The notes below the pieces were generated by a model. That model did no database searches, was not told the origin of the DNA, and saw only the letters and a list, made by a program, of their open reading frames with translations. This document shows, piece by piece, positions 49,622 to 57,885 of a DNA stretch of 64,000 bases. Location of the stretch: the NCBI GenBank assembly GCA_944383015.1, contig CALWOC010000005.1:1-64000 (forward strand), given 5' to 3'. Position 1 is the stretch's first letter, and every line of letters begins with the position of its first letter. Position numbers and translations under genes: made by a program. This DNA is from an uncultured Clostridia bacterium. Lineage in GTDB: Bacteria; Bacillota; Clostridia; TANB77; CAG-465.

Positions 49622-49662
49622 AAAATAAAGCAGTGTAGATTTTTTCTACACTACTTTATTTT
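49622..49662. terminator. Bidirectional terminator
   Basis: AAAATAAAGCAGTGTAG (49622-49638) pairs with CTACACTACTTTATTTT (49646-49662) with one mismatch. It lies between convergent genes and covers the HD protein stop. Confidence 0.85.
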
Positions 49663-50437
49663 TTAACATATTATCCATATATTCATTGCAAATTTTTAGT
49701 AACTCTTCTGTATTTTTAGTTATTTCTTCACTATCAAATGTATCTTTAATTCTAGTTAAAAAATTATCTAAATATTTTTCTTTCTTAATTATTTTAAAAC
49801 AACTTGGAAAATTAAAATCGTATATATATCCATAAAATACAAATATTAAATCTGCATTGTTCTTCACATCTTTATATTTTATAAATCTGTCTTTTATAAA
49901 CTTCTCCATAAGACTATTTGACATCTTTAGATTCTTAAATTCTTTATACCAAAATATATCTTCCATTTTATCTTCATTAATTACTCTATAAATATCTAGC
50001 TTATCTGCATCACGAATTATTTTACAAAATAGTAGAGTATTTTCATCTGTAATAGATTCGTCTATTTTTGCTTTATTATGATTATATACAGCTTTTTTAA
50101 TTATATCGTCATACTCAGATGTATCAATAAACTTAGATATTAAACCATCTTCATACAATACTTTTAAACTATACTCTGCATGATCAAGTCCTGTATCTTT
50201 ATCTGAAAATGTATCATAAAGTCTTACTTGCTCAAATCTTCCAATATCGTGAAAAATACCAATAAGCTCTGCAAGTCTTATTTTCTCTTCATCAAGTCCC
50301 AATTCTTTTGCAATATATTTAGAGTTTTCTACAACTCTTAATATATGCTTTATTTTAAGTTTTATCCTTCCAGATGAACTATCATAATTTTTAACATAAC
50401 TTAAAAACTCTCTTTTTGCTTTTTCTATATCTATCAT
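49646..50437 (-). CDS. HD-domain phosphohydrolase
   Basis: A 263-residue HD-superfamily protein. The metal residues are seen as HILRVVENSKYIAKEL, LIGIFHDIGRFEQVRL (the HD pair), LDHAEYSLKVL, YNHNKAKI and IRDADKLDIYRV. The pattern fits the YedJ/metal-dependent phosphohydrolase type and not the (p)ppGpp hydrolase type. It is 8 nt after recG. Substrate unknown. Confidence 0.85.
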   Translation of the reverse strand: MIDIEKAKREFLSYVKNYDSSSGRIKLKIKHILRVVENSKYIAKELGLDEEKIRLAELIGIFHDIGRFEQVRLYDTFSDKDTGLDHAEYSLKVLYEDGLISKFIDTSEYDDIIKKAVYNHNKAKIDESITDENTLLFCKIIRDADKLDIYRVINEDKMEDIFWYKEFKNLKMSNSLMEKFIKDRFIKYKDVKNNADLIFVFYGYIYDFNFPSCFKIIKKEKYLDNFLTRIKDTFDSEEITKNTEELLKICNEYMDNMLKNKVV

Positions 50438-50445
50438 CTTATCTC

Positions 50446-52503
50446 CTACCCAACAATATTTTCTAATTGATCTCCATATTTTTTATATAAAGTATCTTTT
50501 ATTTTTTTATTCTCCTCTAGTATTAAACCTTTATCCTTTATTATTATTTCCTTTACAGCTTCTTGTGTTTGTTCTAATATTCTTGTATCTGTTAATAAAT
50601 TTGCAAGTTTAAACTCTGGCATTCCAGATTGTCTAACCCCAAAGAAATCACCAGGACCTCTAAGTTCTAGATCTTTTTGTGCAATTTCAAATCCATCATT
50701 ACTCTTTCTCATAATATCAAGTCTTTGTCTGGATATTACTGATTTATTATTGCTCTTTAATATACAATACGACGCTGCACTTCCTCTTCCTACCCTTCCT
50801 CTTAATTGATGAAGTGCTGCAAGCCCAAATCTATCTGCATTTTCTATAACCATAACTGTTGCATTGGGGACACTAATTCCAACTTCAATTACAGTAGTAG
50901 ATATTAAAATATTTATATTATTTTCTTTAAAGTCTTGCATTATTTGATCTTTTTCCTTATTCTTCATTTTACCATGTAATATTCCAACATTAAATTCTTT
51001 AAACTCTTTTTTATATTCTTCATATAATTTTTTAACTGAATTTAAATCTAAGTCTTCATTTTCTTCTACCAATGGACAAACTACATACACTTGTCTTCCT
51101 TCGCTAATTTGTTTTCTTAAAAAATTATACATTCTTTCATTATATGAATCATTTACAACATATGTATCAACTGGCTTTCTACCAGGAGGTAACTCATCTA
51201 TAATAGATAAATCTAAATCGCCATATAAAATAATTGCAAGTGATCTTGGTATTGGCGTAGCTGTCATAACAATTGTATCTACAATATTTCCTTTAGCAGA
51301 TAATTTCATTCTCTGTTTAACCCCAAATCTATGCTGTTCATCTGTTACAACAAGACCTAAATTTGAAAACTCTACATTATCTTCTAATATTGAATGAGTT
51401 CCTATTATAATATCTATTTTTTTATCTTTTAAAGCTTCAATTATTTTTTCTTTTTGCTTTTTAGTAGTGCTAGATGTCATTATTTCTAATTTAATATTTA
51501 ATTTTTCAAAATATTTTGAAAGCTCTGTATAATGTTGAGTTGCAAGAATTGTTGTCGGTGCCATAAGCGCTGCTTGATATCCATTTTTTACAGCTAGATA
51601 CATAGCAATTGCAGCAACCATTGTCTTTCCAGAACCAACGTCTCCTTGTATTAATCTATTCATAACAACATTAGATCTCATATCATCTTTTATCTGACTA
51701 ATTACCTTAACTTGTGCATTAGTAAGCTTAAAAGGAATTAAAGATAAAAATTCTGATTCATCTAAATCTTCATAATAATTAGTTTTTTTAGTTCCGATAT
51801 CTTTTTCTTTGATGTTCATAAGTGCAAGTTGAAATAGAAAAAGCTCTTCAAATATTATTCTATTTCTTGCAGTCTTTACCATATCATAACTCTTTGGAAA
51901 ATGTATATTTCTTAAAGCATAATTTGCTTCTGCTAAACTATATTTTCTTCTAAAATCGTCACTAAATATTTCATCTATTACTACTCCACTATCAATTAGT
52001 AAATTAATAAGCTTAAATAGATAATTTTGCGTTACACCTGCAGTAAGACTATATATAGGGTATAATCCTTGTATTTTTTCTAAGTCTTCTACGTTATAAA
52101 TACTACATGATTCAAGAGTCGCTCTACTTCCAGATACAGCTCCCACTTTTCCATAAAATAAATATGTCTTTCCTTCTTTAAGTCTATCTTTTATATACAC
52201 TTGATTAAACCATGTTAAAAAAGCAATAGCACCTGTTTCATCTGTAACAACAGTAGATAGTATTTTTTTCTTTTTAGCATATACCATTGTAACAGGTTTT
52301 ACCAGTGTACCTAAAAATAATACATTTTGATCTTTTATAAAACTATCTATTTTTGTTAGTTTTGTTCTATCTTCATATGTTCTAGGATAATACTCAAGTA
52401 AATCTTTTATAGTATAAATTCCAAGTTTATTTAAAAGCTCCGCCATCTTTGGACCTACACCTTTTAAATACTGAACGCTGTTATCTAATCTGATATTTTC
52501 CAT
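50446..52503 (-). CDS. recG: ATP-dependent DNA helicase RecG
   Basis: A 685-residue helicase that reverses stalled forks and branch-migrates junctions. The wedge domain is N-terminal (about 1-240, YLKGVGPKMAELLNKLGI). Walker A is LIQGDVGSGKTMVAA, the DEAH-like box VVTDEQHRFGVKQR, motif III MTATPIPRSLAIILYGDLDL and motif VI LHQLRGRVGRG. It is normal length, with its own promoter. Confidence 0.97.
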   Translation of the reverse strand: MENIRLDNSVQYLKGVGPKMAELLNKLGIYTIKDLLEYYPRTYEDRTKLTKIDSFIKDQNVLFLGTLVKPVTMVYAKKKKILSTVVTDETGAIAFLTWFNQVYIKDRLKEGKTYLFYGKVGAVSGSRATLESCSIYNVEDLEKIQGLYPIYSLTAGVTQNYLFKLINLLIDSGVVIDEIFSDDFRRKYSLAEANYALRNIHFPKSYDMVKTARNRIIFEELFLFQLALMNIKEKDIGTKKTNYYEDLDESEFLSLIPFKLTNAQVKVISQIKDDMRSNVVMNRLIQGDVGSGKTMVAAIAMYLAVKNGYQAALMAPTTILATQHYTELSKYFEKLNIKLEIMTSSTTKKQKEKIIEALKDKKIDIIIGTHSILEDNVEFSNLGLVVTDEQHRFGVKQRMKLSAKGNIVDTIVMTATPIPRSLAIILYGDLDLSIIDELPPGRKPVDTYVVNDSYNERMYNFLRKQISEGRQVYVVCPLVEENEDLDLNSVKKLYEEYKKEFKEFNVGILHGKMKNKEKDQIMQDFKENNINILISTTVIEVGISVPNATVMVIENADRFGLAALHQLRGRVGRGSAASYCILKSNNKSVISRQRLDIMRKSNDGFEIAQKDLELRGPGDFFGVRQSGMPEFKLANLLTDTRILEQTQEAVKEIIIKDKGLILEENKKIKDTLYKKYGDQLENIVG

Positions 52504-52518
52504 TATATCACCAACTAA

Positions 52519-52547
52519 ATTATATCTTAAAACATACGTTTATTCAA
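52519..52547 (-). promoter_or_regulatory. Promoter of recG
   Basis: TTGAAT (52542-52547), 17-bp spacer, TATAAT (52519-52524) on the minus strand. Confidence 0.7.
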
Positions 52548-52550
52548 GAT

Positions 52551-52585
52551 AAAAATAAATAAAGTAGCTAATTTGCTACTTTATT
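52551..52585 (-). terminator. Terminator of superoxide reductase gene
   Basis: AATAAAGTAGC (52558-52568) pairs with GCTACTTTATT (52575-52585), and the minus strand continues ATTTATTTTT. It overlaps the recG -35 region on one side. Confidence 0.8.
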
Positions 52586-52946
52586 CAACATCTGTTTGCC
52601 ATAAGCCATGCTTATTACAATAAGCATATAATTTTGCACCTTTAATATATGGAAATCTAGCTGATGCCTCTTGCTCTGGATATAGTTCTACTTTTTTCTC
52701 TTCTCCATTTGCAACCATACTAATCCATTCTATATAATGATCTTTTTCCATAACATGATTTACTTTAGCATAAATTTCATCTTCAACTCTTTCATATGTT
52801 GGTTTATGTTTTTCTACAGCGCAATCAACACTGTTCGGTACAACATCTACCATTTCTTTTCCGCAACACATAACTGGTTCATCGTTTTCTACTTTAACAA
52901 CTTTTCCACATATTGTACATTTTTTTAATTTTAATTCGTTTGACAT
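52581..52946 (-). CDS. dfx: Superoxide reductase (desulfoferrodoxin)
   Basis: A 121-residue two-domain protein that reduces superoxide without making oxygen, typical of anaerobes. The N-terminal desulforedoxin domain has KCTICGKVV and VMCCGKEM (four Cys). The catalytic site has EKHKPTYE, NHVMEKDHYIEWI and YCNKHGLW, giving the His4-Cys iron site. I chose ATG 52946 (GGAGG 8 nt upstream) over an in-frame ATG in the leader. Confidence 0.95.
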   Translation of the reverse strand: MSNELKLKKCTICGKVVKVENDEPVMCCGKEMVDVVPNSVDCAVEKHKPTYERVEDEIYAKVNHVMEKDHYIEWISMVANGEEKKVELYPEQEASARFPYIKGAKLYAYCNKHGLWQTDVE

Positions 52947-52965
52947 TTTTATTACCTCCATAACT

Positions 52966-52994
52966 ATTATACTAAAATATAGAAAAAATAACAA
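52966..52994 (-). promoter_or_regulatory. Promoter of superoxide reductase gene
   Basis: TTGTTA (52989-52994), 17-bp spacer, TATAAT (52966-52971) on the minus strand. Confidence 0.65.
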
Positions 52995-53027
52995 TAAGAA
53001 ACGAAGAGAAAAAATCTCTTCGTTTCT
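52985..53027 (-). terminator. Terminator of DUF4358 gene
   Basis: A perfect 13-bp stem, AGAAACGAAGAGA (52997-53009) with TCTCTTCGTTTCT (53015-53027); the minus strand then enters a T-rich stretch that overlaps the next promoter. Confidence 0.85.
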
Positions 53028-53517
53028 ATTTTATTAAATCTATAATATCTTTAGCATAGTCACTAACAATAAAATATACATAATTTCCTTTTGATCCTAT
53101 TTGTCTATTTTTTACTAGCTCATATTCTTCTGTAAGATAATCTTTCCACATATCATCATACTTGTTTCCATACTCTTTAAAAGCAGTAATAATATTATCT
53201 ACATTTCCTTCAGTAGCCTCAACTATTACATACATACTAGATGAAATATTAACATAAGGTTTTACTCCAATAACTTGATTTACCCAATCTGAATTAATGT
53301 TAAATTCTTCTTGTAAATCATCTTTGGTAATCTGTTTCATCTTAGTCTTATCCATACTAGTAATTTCTTCAATATTTGATGAAAGTGCTTCAAAATCAAC
53401 ATTAACTGGTACAGTTTCTTTTTCTGTGTTATTTATAATTGCTATTGTAAGTATTGTTATTGCACTTATTACAAATATAGCTAAAACTATTGCCAGAATA
53501 ATATTTGTCTTTTTCAT
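53026..53517 (-). CDS. DUF4358-type lipid- or membrane-anchored protein
   Basis: A 163-residue protein with one N-terminal helix (residues 4-27, IILAIVLAIFVISAITILTI) and an outer domain with VKPYVNISSSMYVIVEATEG, the order of DUF4358 proteins in Clostridia. Function is unknown. I chose ATG 53517 (AAGGAG 9 nt upstream). It lies downstream of gatB but has a possible promoter of its own (53550-53577). Confidence 0.72.
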   Translation of the reverse strand: MKKTNIILAIVLAIFVISAITILTIAIINNTEKETVPVNVDFEALSSNIEEITSMDKTKMKQITKDDLQEEFNINSDWVNQVIGVKPYVNISSSMYVIVEATEGNVDNIITAFKEYGNKYDDMWKDYLTEEYELVKNRQIGSKGNYVYFIVSDYAKDIIDLIK

Positions 53518-53549
53518 CACTATCAACTCCTTAATACATGTATATTAAT

Positions 53550-53577
53550 ATTATACACTATTTATTTATTATTTCAA
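53550..53577 (-). promoter_or_regulatory. Possible promoter of DUF4358 gene
   Basis: TTGAAA (53572-53577), 16-bp spacer, TATAAT (53550-53555) on the minus strand; the -35 lies inside gatB. Confidence 0.45.
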
Positions 53578-54991
53578 GTAACAATTTGTTAACGATTTGA
53601 GGATTTGCTTTTCCTTTTGTTTCTTTCATAACCTGACCTACTAAAAATCCTATAGCTCTATCTTTACCTGCTTTATAATCTGCAATAGATTGTGGATTTG
53701 CATCAACTATTTTTTGGCAAATTTCTTTTATAGCTCCCTCATCAGATATCTGAACAAGACCTTTTTTATTTACGATATCTTCTGCTTTTTCTCCTGTTTC
53801 AAACATTTCTTCAAATATCTGCTTTGCAATTTTTGAAGAAATTGTTCCTTTATCTATAAGCATAATTAATGATGCTAAGTTTTCTTCTGTTACTTTTGAA
53901 TCATCAATTTCAATTTCTTTTTCATTTAATAATCTAGCAAAATCTCCCATTAACCAGTTTGAAACTGATTTTGGATTATTGCAAATACTATTTGTCTTTT
54001 CAAAGAAACTAGCAGTTTTCTTAGATGAAGTTAGTATTTCTGCATCATACTCAGGAAGTCCATACTCACTTACATATCTCTCTTTTTTAATATGAGGCAT
54101 TTCTGGTAAATTATCTTTTATATTATTTATATACTCATCACTTAACACAATAGGTGCAAGATCTGGCTCTGGGAAATATCTATAATCTTGCGCATCCTCT
54201 TTTGAACGCATTGCATAACCTACACCCTTTACATCGTCAAATCTTCTTGTTTCCTGATGAACAACTCCACCATTTTCTAAAACTTCAATTTGTCTTTGAA
54301 TTTCAAATTCTATTGAATTATGAATTGCTTTAAATGAATTTAAATTCTTAGTTTCTGTTCTTGTTCCAAATTCTTTTTGACCAACTGGTCTTACAGATAA
54401 GTTAACATCACATCTTAAAGATCCCTCTTGCATTTTACAATCACAAACCTCTAAATACTCAAGTATAGATTTTAGTGTTTGCATATATGCAACAGCCTCG
54501 TCTGCACTTCTAATGTCTGGTTCAGAAACTATTTCAATAAGTGGAACTGCACATCTATTCATGTCCACTAATGTGTCTCCTGTATATGCATCATGAATTA
54601 ACTTTCCTGCATCTTCTTCTATATGTATTCTTGTTATTCCAATTCTTTTTTTATTTCCATTTACGTTTATATCTAGATGTCCACCTATACAAAGTGGCAA
54701 ATCATACTGAGATGTCTGATATGCTTTTGGTAAATCTGGGTAAAAATAATTTTTTCTATCCTGCTTTGAAAATCTTGAAATTTCACAATTAGTAGCAAGA
54801 CCAGCTTTTACAGCATATTCAACAACTCTTTCGTTTAATACTGGTAACACTCCTGGCATACCTGTACATATTGGGCAACAATGAGTATTTGGGTCAGCTC
54901 CAAATGTAGTTGAACAATTACAATACATTTTTGTTTTTGTAGAAAGTTCTGCGTGAACTTCAAGTCCAATTATAACTTCATATTCTTTCAT
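53558..54991 (-). CDS. gatB: Asp-tRNA(Asn)/Glu-tRNA(Gln) amidotransferase subunit B
   Basis: A 477-residue subunit that binds and activates mischarged tRNA with ATP. It has VIIGLEVHAELSTKTKMYCN, the zinc cysteines in CCPICTGMPGVLPVLN, GSLRCDVNLSVRP, YRYFPEPDLAPI and the C-terminal YqeY-like domain ending NPQIVNKLLLEI. It is 1 nt after gatA in the gatCAB operon. This implies that Gln- or Asn-tRNA is made by the indirect route. Confidence 0.97.
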   Translation of the reverse strand: MKEYEVIIGLEVHAELSTKTKMYCNCSTTFGADPNTHCCPICTGMPGVLPVLNERVVEYAVKAGLATNCEISRFSKQDRKNYFYPDLPKAYQTSQYDLPLCIGGHLDINVNGNKKRIGITRIHIEEDAGKLIHDAYTGDTLVDMNRCAVPLIEIVSEPDIRSADEAVAYMQTLKSILEYLEVCDCKMQEGSLRCDVNLSVRPVGQKEFGTRTETKNLNSFKAIHNSIEFEIQRQIEVLENGGVVHQETRRFDDVKGVGYAMRSKEDAQDYRYFPEPDLAPIVLSDEYINNIKDNLPEMPHIKKERYVSEYGLPEYDAEILTSSKKTASFFEKTNSICNNPKSVSNWLMGDFARLLNEKEIEIDDSKVTEENLASLIMLIDKGTISSKIAKQIFEEMFETGEKAEDIVNKKGLVQISDEGAIKEICQKIVDANPQSIADYKAGKDRAIGFLVGQVMKETKGKANPQIVNKLLLEIINK

Positions 54992-54992
54992 C

Positions 54993-56465
54993 TTACTTTC
55001 CCTCCTCTATTGTTGGAATCTCATTATGATATGATGTATTTTGTTCAAATGTATATGCAACTTGTAGTAAATTCTTCTCATCAAAAGCTTTAGCTATAAA
55101 TTGAATTCCTATTGGCATACCATTTTTATCAAAACCACCTGGCACAGATATTCCTGGAAGACCAGCAATATTTACTGGAACTGTATATATATCTTCTAAG
55201 TACATCTCTAAAGGTGATGCATTATGTGCTCCAAATTTAAATGAAGTGTTTGGAGCCGTTGGTATCATTATAACATCACATGACTCAAAAGCCTTCTTAA
55301 AGTTTTCAACAATAAGAGTTCTTACTTGTTGAGCACGTTTATAGTATGCATCATAGTATCCTGAAGATAAAACATAAGTACCAAGCATAATTCTTCTTTT
55401 TACTTCATCTCCAAATCCCTCTGTTCTAGATTTTCTATATAGCTCATCTAAATCATCAAAATCTTTAGTTCTATATCCATATCTGATACCATCATATCTT
55501 CCTAAATTTGATGATGCTTCTGCTGTAGCAATAATATAATAAGTTGCAAGCGAATATTTTGCATATTCTAAGTTTATCTCTTTAATTTTTGCTCCTAATG
55601 ACTCTAACTTTTTAATTGCGTTATCATATGCAAGTTTTACATCACTATTTATTCCATCATTTATAAAATCTGTTGGTATTCCTATAACTTTTCCTTCTAC
55701 ACTATTTATAAGAGCTTTTGTATAATCCTCTTTTTCAATATTAGCAGAAGTTGTGTCTAATTTATCATGCCCTGCTATAACATTTAGCATTATAGTAGCA
55801 TCTTCAACTGTTCTTGCAAATGGACCTATTTGATCAAGTGATGATGCAAACGCAATCAAACCAAATCTAGATATTAGTCCATATGTTGGTTTAAGTCCAA
55901 CAACAGAACAATATGAAGCTGGCTGTCTTATAGATCCTCCTGTATCAGAACCTAATGAAGCGTATGCCATTTGAGCAGAAACAGCAGCAGCACTTCCGCC
56001 AGATGAACCACCTGGAACTCTAGACAAATCCCAAGGATTTTTTGTCTTTTTAATATATGAAGTCTCAGTTGATGACCCCATTGCAAATTCGTCCATATTA
56101 GTTTTTCCAATTACTATTGCACCTGCATCTTCTAATTTTTTAATTACAGTTGCATCATAAATTGGCACAAAATTTTCAAGCATTCTTGATGCACATGTTG
56201 TTTTAACACCATTTGTACAAATATTATCCTTAATTGCTATAGGAACGCCACCAAGTACTCCAATATCTTCACCATTATCTAGTCTTTGTTGTAGTTTCTC
56301 AGCTCTTTCATATGCATTTTTTTGTGTCAAAGTAATATATGCATCAACTTTTGGCTCTACATCTTCAATTCTAGAGTAAATATTATCTAGAACTTCTTTT
56401 ATACTAACTTCTTTATTTTTTATTTTTTTAGCCACTTCAGTTAGTGTTAAACTGTATAAATCCAT
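54993..56465 (-). CDS. gatA: Asp-tRNA(Asn)/Glu-tRNA(Gln) amidotransferase subunit A
   Basis: A 490-residue amidase that frees ammonia from glutamine. The Ser-cisSer-Lys triad lies in GVPIAIKDNICTNG (Lys), RVPGGSSGGSAAAVSAQMAY and LGSDTGGSIRQPASYC (Ser). It is 12 nt after gatC and 1 nt before gatB. Confidence 0.97.
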   Translation of the reverse strand: MDLYSLTLTEVAKKIKNKEVSIKEVLDNIYSRIEDVEPKVDAYITLTQKNAYERAEKLQQRLDNGEDIGVLGGVPIAIKDNICTNGVKTTCASRMLENFVPIYDATVIKKLEDAGAIVIGKTNMDEFAMGSSTETSYIKKTKNPWDLSRVPGGSSGGSAAAVSAQMAYASLGSDTGGSIRQPASYCSVVGLKPTYGLISRFGLIAFASSLDQIGPFARTVEDATIMLNVIAGHDKLDTTSANIEKEDYTKALINSVEGKVIGIPTDFINDGINSDVKLAYDNAIKKLESLGAKIKEINLEYAKYSLATYYIIATAEASSNLGRYDGIRYGYRTKDFDDLDELYRKSRTEGFGDEVKRRIMLGTYVLSSGYYDAYYKRAQQVRTLIVENFKKAFESCDVIMIPTAPNTSFKFGAHNASPLEMYLEDIYTVPVNIAGLPGISVPGGFDKNGMPIGIQFIAKAFDEKNLLQVAYTFEQNTSYHNEIPTIEEGK

Positions 56466-56477
56466 TACTTATTCCCC

Positions 56478-56765
56478 CTATTCTACAACTTTTGGAACAC
56501 TTACACATCCTGCATCTTTACTTGGTGCATTCTTAAGTATTTCTTCTCTATCATATGAAGGTTGCACTTCATCTTTTCTAAATACATTCTTTATATCTAA
56601 TATATGTGCAGTTGGTTTTATTCCATCTACATCTATATTTGAAAGCTCATTTGCAAAATTAACAATATCAGATAGCTCTGTAGTATATTTTTCAAGTTCT
56701 TCATCTGTAAGATTTAATTTTGATAAATTTGCAATATGCTTTACATCTTCTTTTGATACGCTCAT
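56478..56765 (-). CDS. gatC: Asp-tRNA(Asn)/Glu-tRNA(Gln) amidotransferase subunit C
   Basis: A 95-residue helper that ties GatA to GatB. It starts SVSKEDVKHIANLSKLNLTD, has the DGIKPTAHILDIKNVFRKDE segment and the C-terminal DAGCVSVPKVVE. It heads the operon behind a consensus promoter, with AAAGGGGG before the ATG. Confidence 0.95.
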   Translation of the reverse strand: MSVSKEDVKHIANLSKLNLTDEELEKYTTELSDIVNFANELSNIDVDGIKPTAHILDIKNVFRKDEVQPSYDREEILKNAPSKDAGCVSVPKVVE

Positions 56766-56793
56766 TTAAAAGCCCCCTTTACATACATTGATT

Positions 56794-56822
56794 ATTATAC
56801 TTTAAATGGTAATTTCTGTCAA
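56794..56822 (-). promoter_or_regulatory. Promoter of gatCAB
   Basis: Consensus TTGACA (56817-56822), 17-bp spacer, TATAAT (56794-56799) on the minus strand. Confidence 0.88.
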
Positions 56823-56861
56823 GGTAAAATGCCTATATACCGCCATTTTTAACAATAAATG

Positions 56862-56890
56862 CAAAAAAGAACAACCACTAATTTGGTTGT
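56862..56890 (-). terminator. Terminator of the exporter-like gene
   Basis: ACAACCA (56871-56877) pairs with TGGTTGT (56884-56890); the minus strand continues TTCTTTTTT. Confidence 0.75.
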
Positions 56891-56900
56891 ACTAAAATTT

Positions 56901-57428
56901 TTATCTACCTTTTTCATTATATGTAGTTATTTTCTTTTTTCTTCTTGGATCATATAAATTTACAACCATTGCAACTAAACTTGCAATAATTGTTGTAACC
57001 ATAATTTCTAGTGGATAAATCCAACTTATCTCAGGAGGCTCTTCTAGTGTTATTGCTAAAAACACATAACATGCAATAAGAATATATTCTGCTTTATTAA
57101 TAAGCTTACTACAAAAATATAATATTAAAAATATACCGATTGGTACTAAAACTATTTCCAATATGTTTGAATTTGTAATATATCCTATTGCCATAGCTAC
57201 GGTTCCAATTATTCCACCTATTACCGTAGAGCCAATCCTATTTTTTACTTGTTTAAATGTCTGTGTAACATCATCTTGTATAGCAATTATCGCAACAACA
57301 GCTAAATCATATGGAGCAAAAATTCCGTTACTACATACACTAATTATCATAACTATCAATAGTGCAATAACAGTTTTTATTATTCTAAGACCTGGCAATA
57401 TTGAATGTTCTACTTTAATTTTCTTCAT
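56901..57428 (-). CDS. Aromatic acid exporter-family (ArAE/FUSC-like) membrane protein
   Basis: A 175-residue protein with four or five helices. It begins EHSILPGLRIIKTVIALLIV and has the family loop FAPYDLAVVAIIAIQDDVTQ, then TFKQVKNRIGSTVIGGIIGT, the core of the short ArAE-1 proteins of Bacillota. Full-length exporters have a large C-terminal cytoplasmic domain, absent here. Function is unknown. A promoter lies at 57446-57474 and GAGGGAG before the ATG. Confidence 0.8.
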   Translation of the reverse strand: MKKIKVEHSILPGLRIIKTVIALLIVMIISVCSNGIFAPYDLAVVAIIAIQDDVTQTFKQVKNRIGSTVIGGIIGTVAMAIGYITNSNILEIVLVPIGIFLILYFCSKLINKAEYILIACYVFLAITLEEPPEISWIYPLEIMVTTIIASLVAMVVNLYDPRRKKKITTYNEKGR

Positions 57429-57445
57429 GTAACTCCCTCAGTGAA

Positions 57446-57474
57446 ATGTTAGCATAAAAGAAAAATTAAGTCAA
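57446..57474 (-). promoter_or_regulatory. Promoter of the exporter-like gene
   Basis: TTGACT (57469-57474), 17-bp spacer, TAACAT (57446-57451) on the minus strand. Confidence 0.68.
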
Positions 57475-57484
57475 GCTAATTGCA

Positions 57485-57519
57485 ATAAAAATGAAGGCAA
57501 GTCAACGGGACTCACCTTC
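57485..57519 (-). terminator. Structured hairpin upstream of the exporter-like gene
   Basis: GAAGG (57493-57497) pairs with CCTTC (57515-57519). Inside, AGTC pairs with GACT across a symmetric CA/CA internal loop, with an AACGG loop. The minus strand continues ATTTTTATT, so it looks like a terminator for a minus-strand transcript from the region up to 57885. Confidence 0.55.
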
Positions 57520-57885
57520 TAAAAAAATCAAGTTTATATATGAAAAAACTATTTATATTATTTGTTCTTTTTTTATTTTTTCGTTCGTTTTATTATTTTT
57601 GTATAGGAATTGTTTTTTGTTTTCTAATTATGAATAATGTAAATTTTAAAGCAAAAACTTACCAAACTCTCTTTGCATTTTATCACCTCTTTCATAACAT
57701 TATTATACATATTAATTGTGTCGACATTATGTATGTAATGTTAAATATATATGAAGTTTAAAATTTTGGTATTTTTATGTTAGAGATTACTTTTTAAATA
57801 CTATAAATCTTAACTTCTTGACTATATTATACATATACATTGTGAAAAAAATATGTATGAATAATGAAATAACAAAGAAATGATA
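57520..57885 (-). other. Gene-poor region with a possible 10-codon leader ORF
   Basis: No ordinary gene is visible between the histidine kinase stop and the hairpin at 57493-57519. One minus-strand ORF of 10 codons (57646-57678, MQREFGKFLL) has a good AGAGGTGATAAA site 3 to 8 nt upstream and a TATAAT (about 57701-57706) before it. It may be a leader peptide or chance. A 73-codon plus-strand frame is Phe- and Ile-rich, has no ribosome binding site, and I reject it. Confidence 0.3.

Noticed and set aside
49646..50437. HD protein as the missing (p)ppGpp hydrolase
   Set aside because: Its HD motifs fit the YedJ-type phosphohydrolases; the alarmone hydrolase motifs such as HDVVEDT and DRLHN are absent.
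57540..57761. A 73-codon plus-strand reading frame
   Set aside because: It is mostly Phe, Ile and Leu from T-rich DNA, has no ribosome binding site, and runs antisense to the likely leader region.
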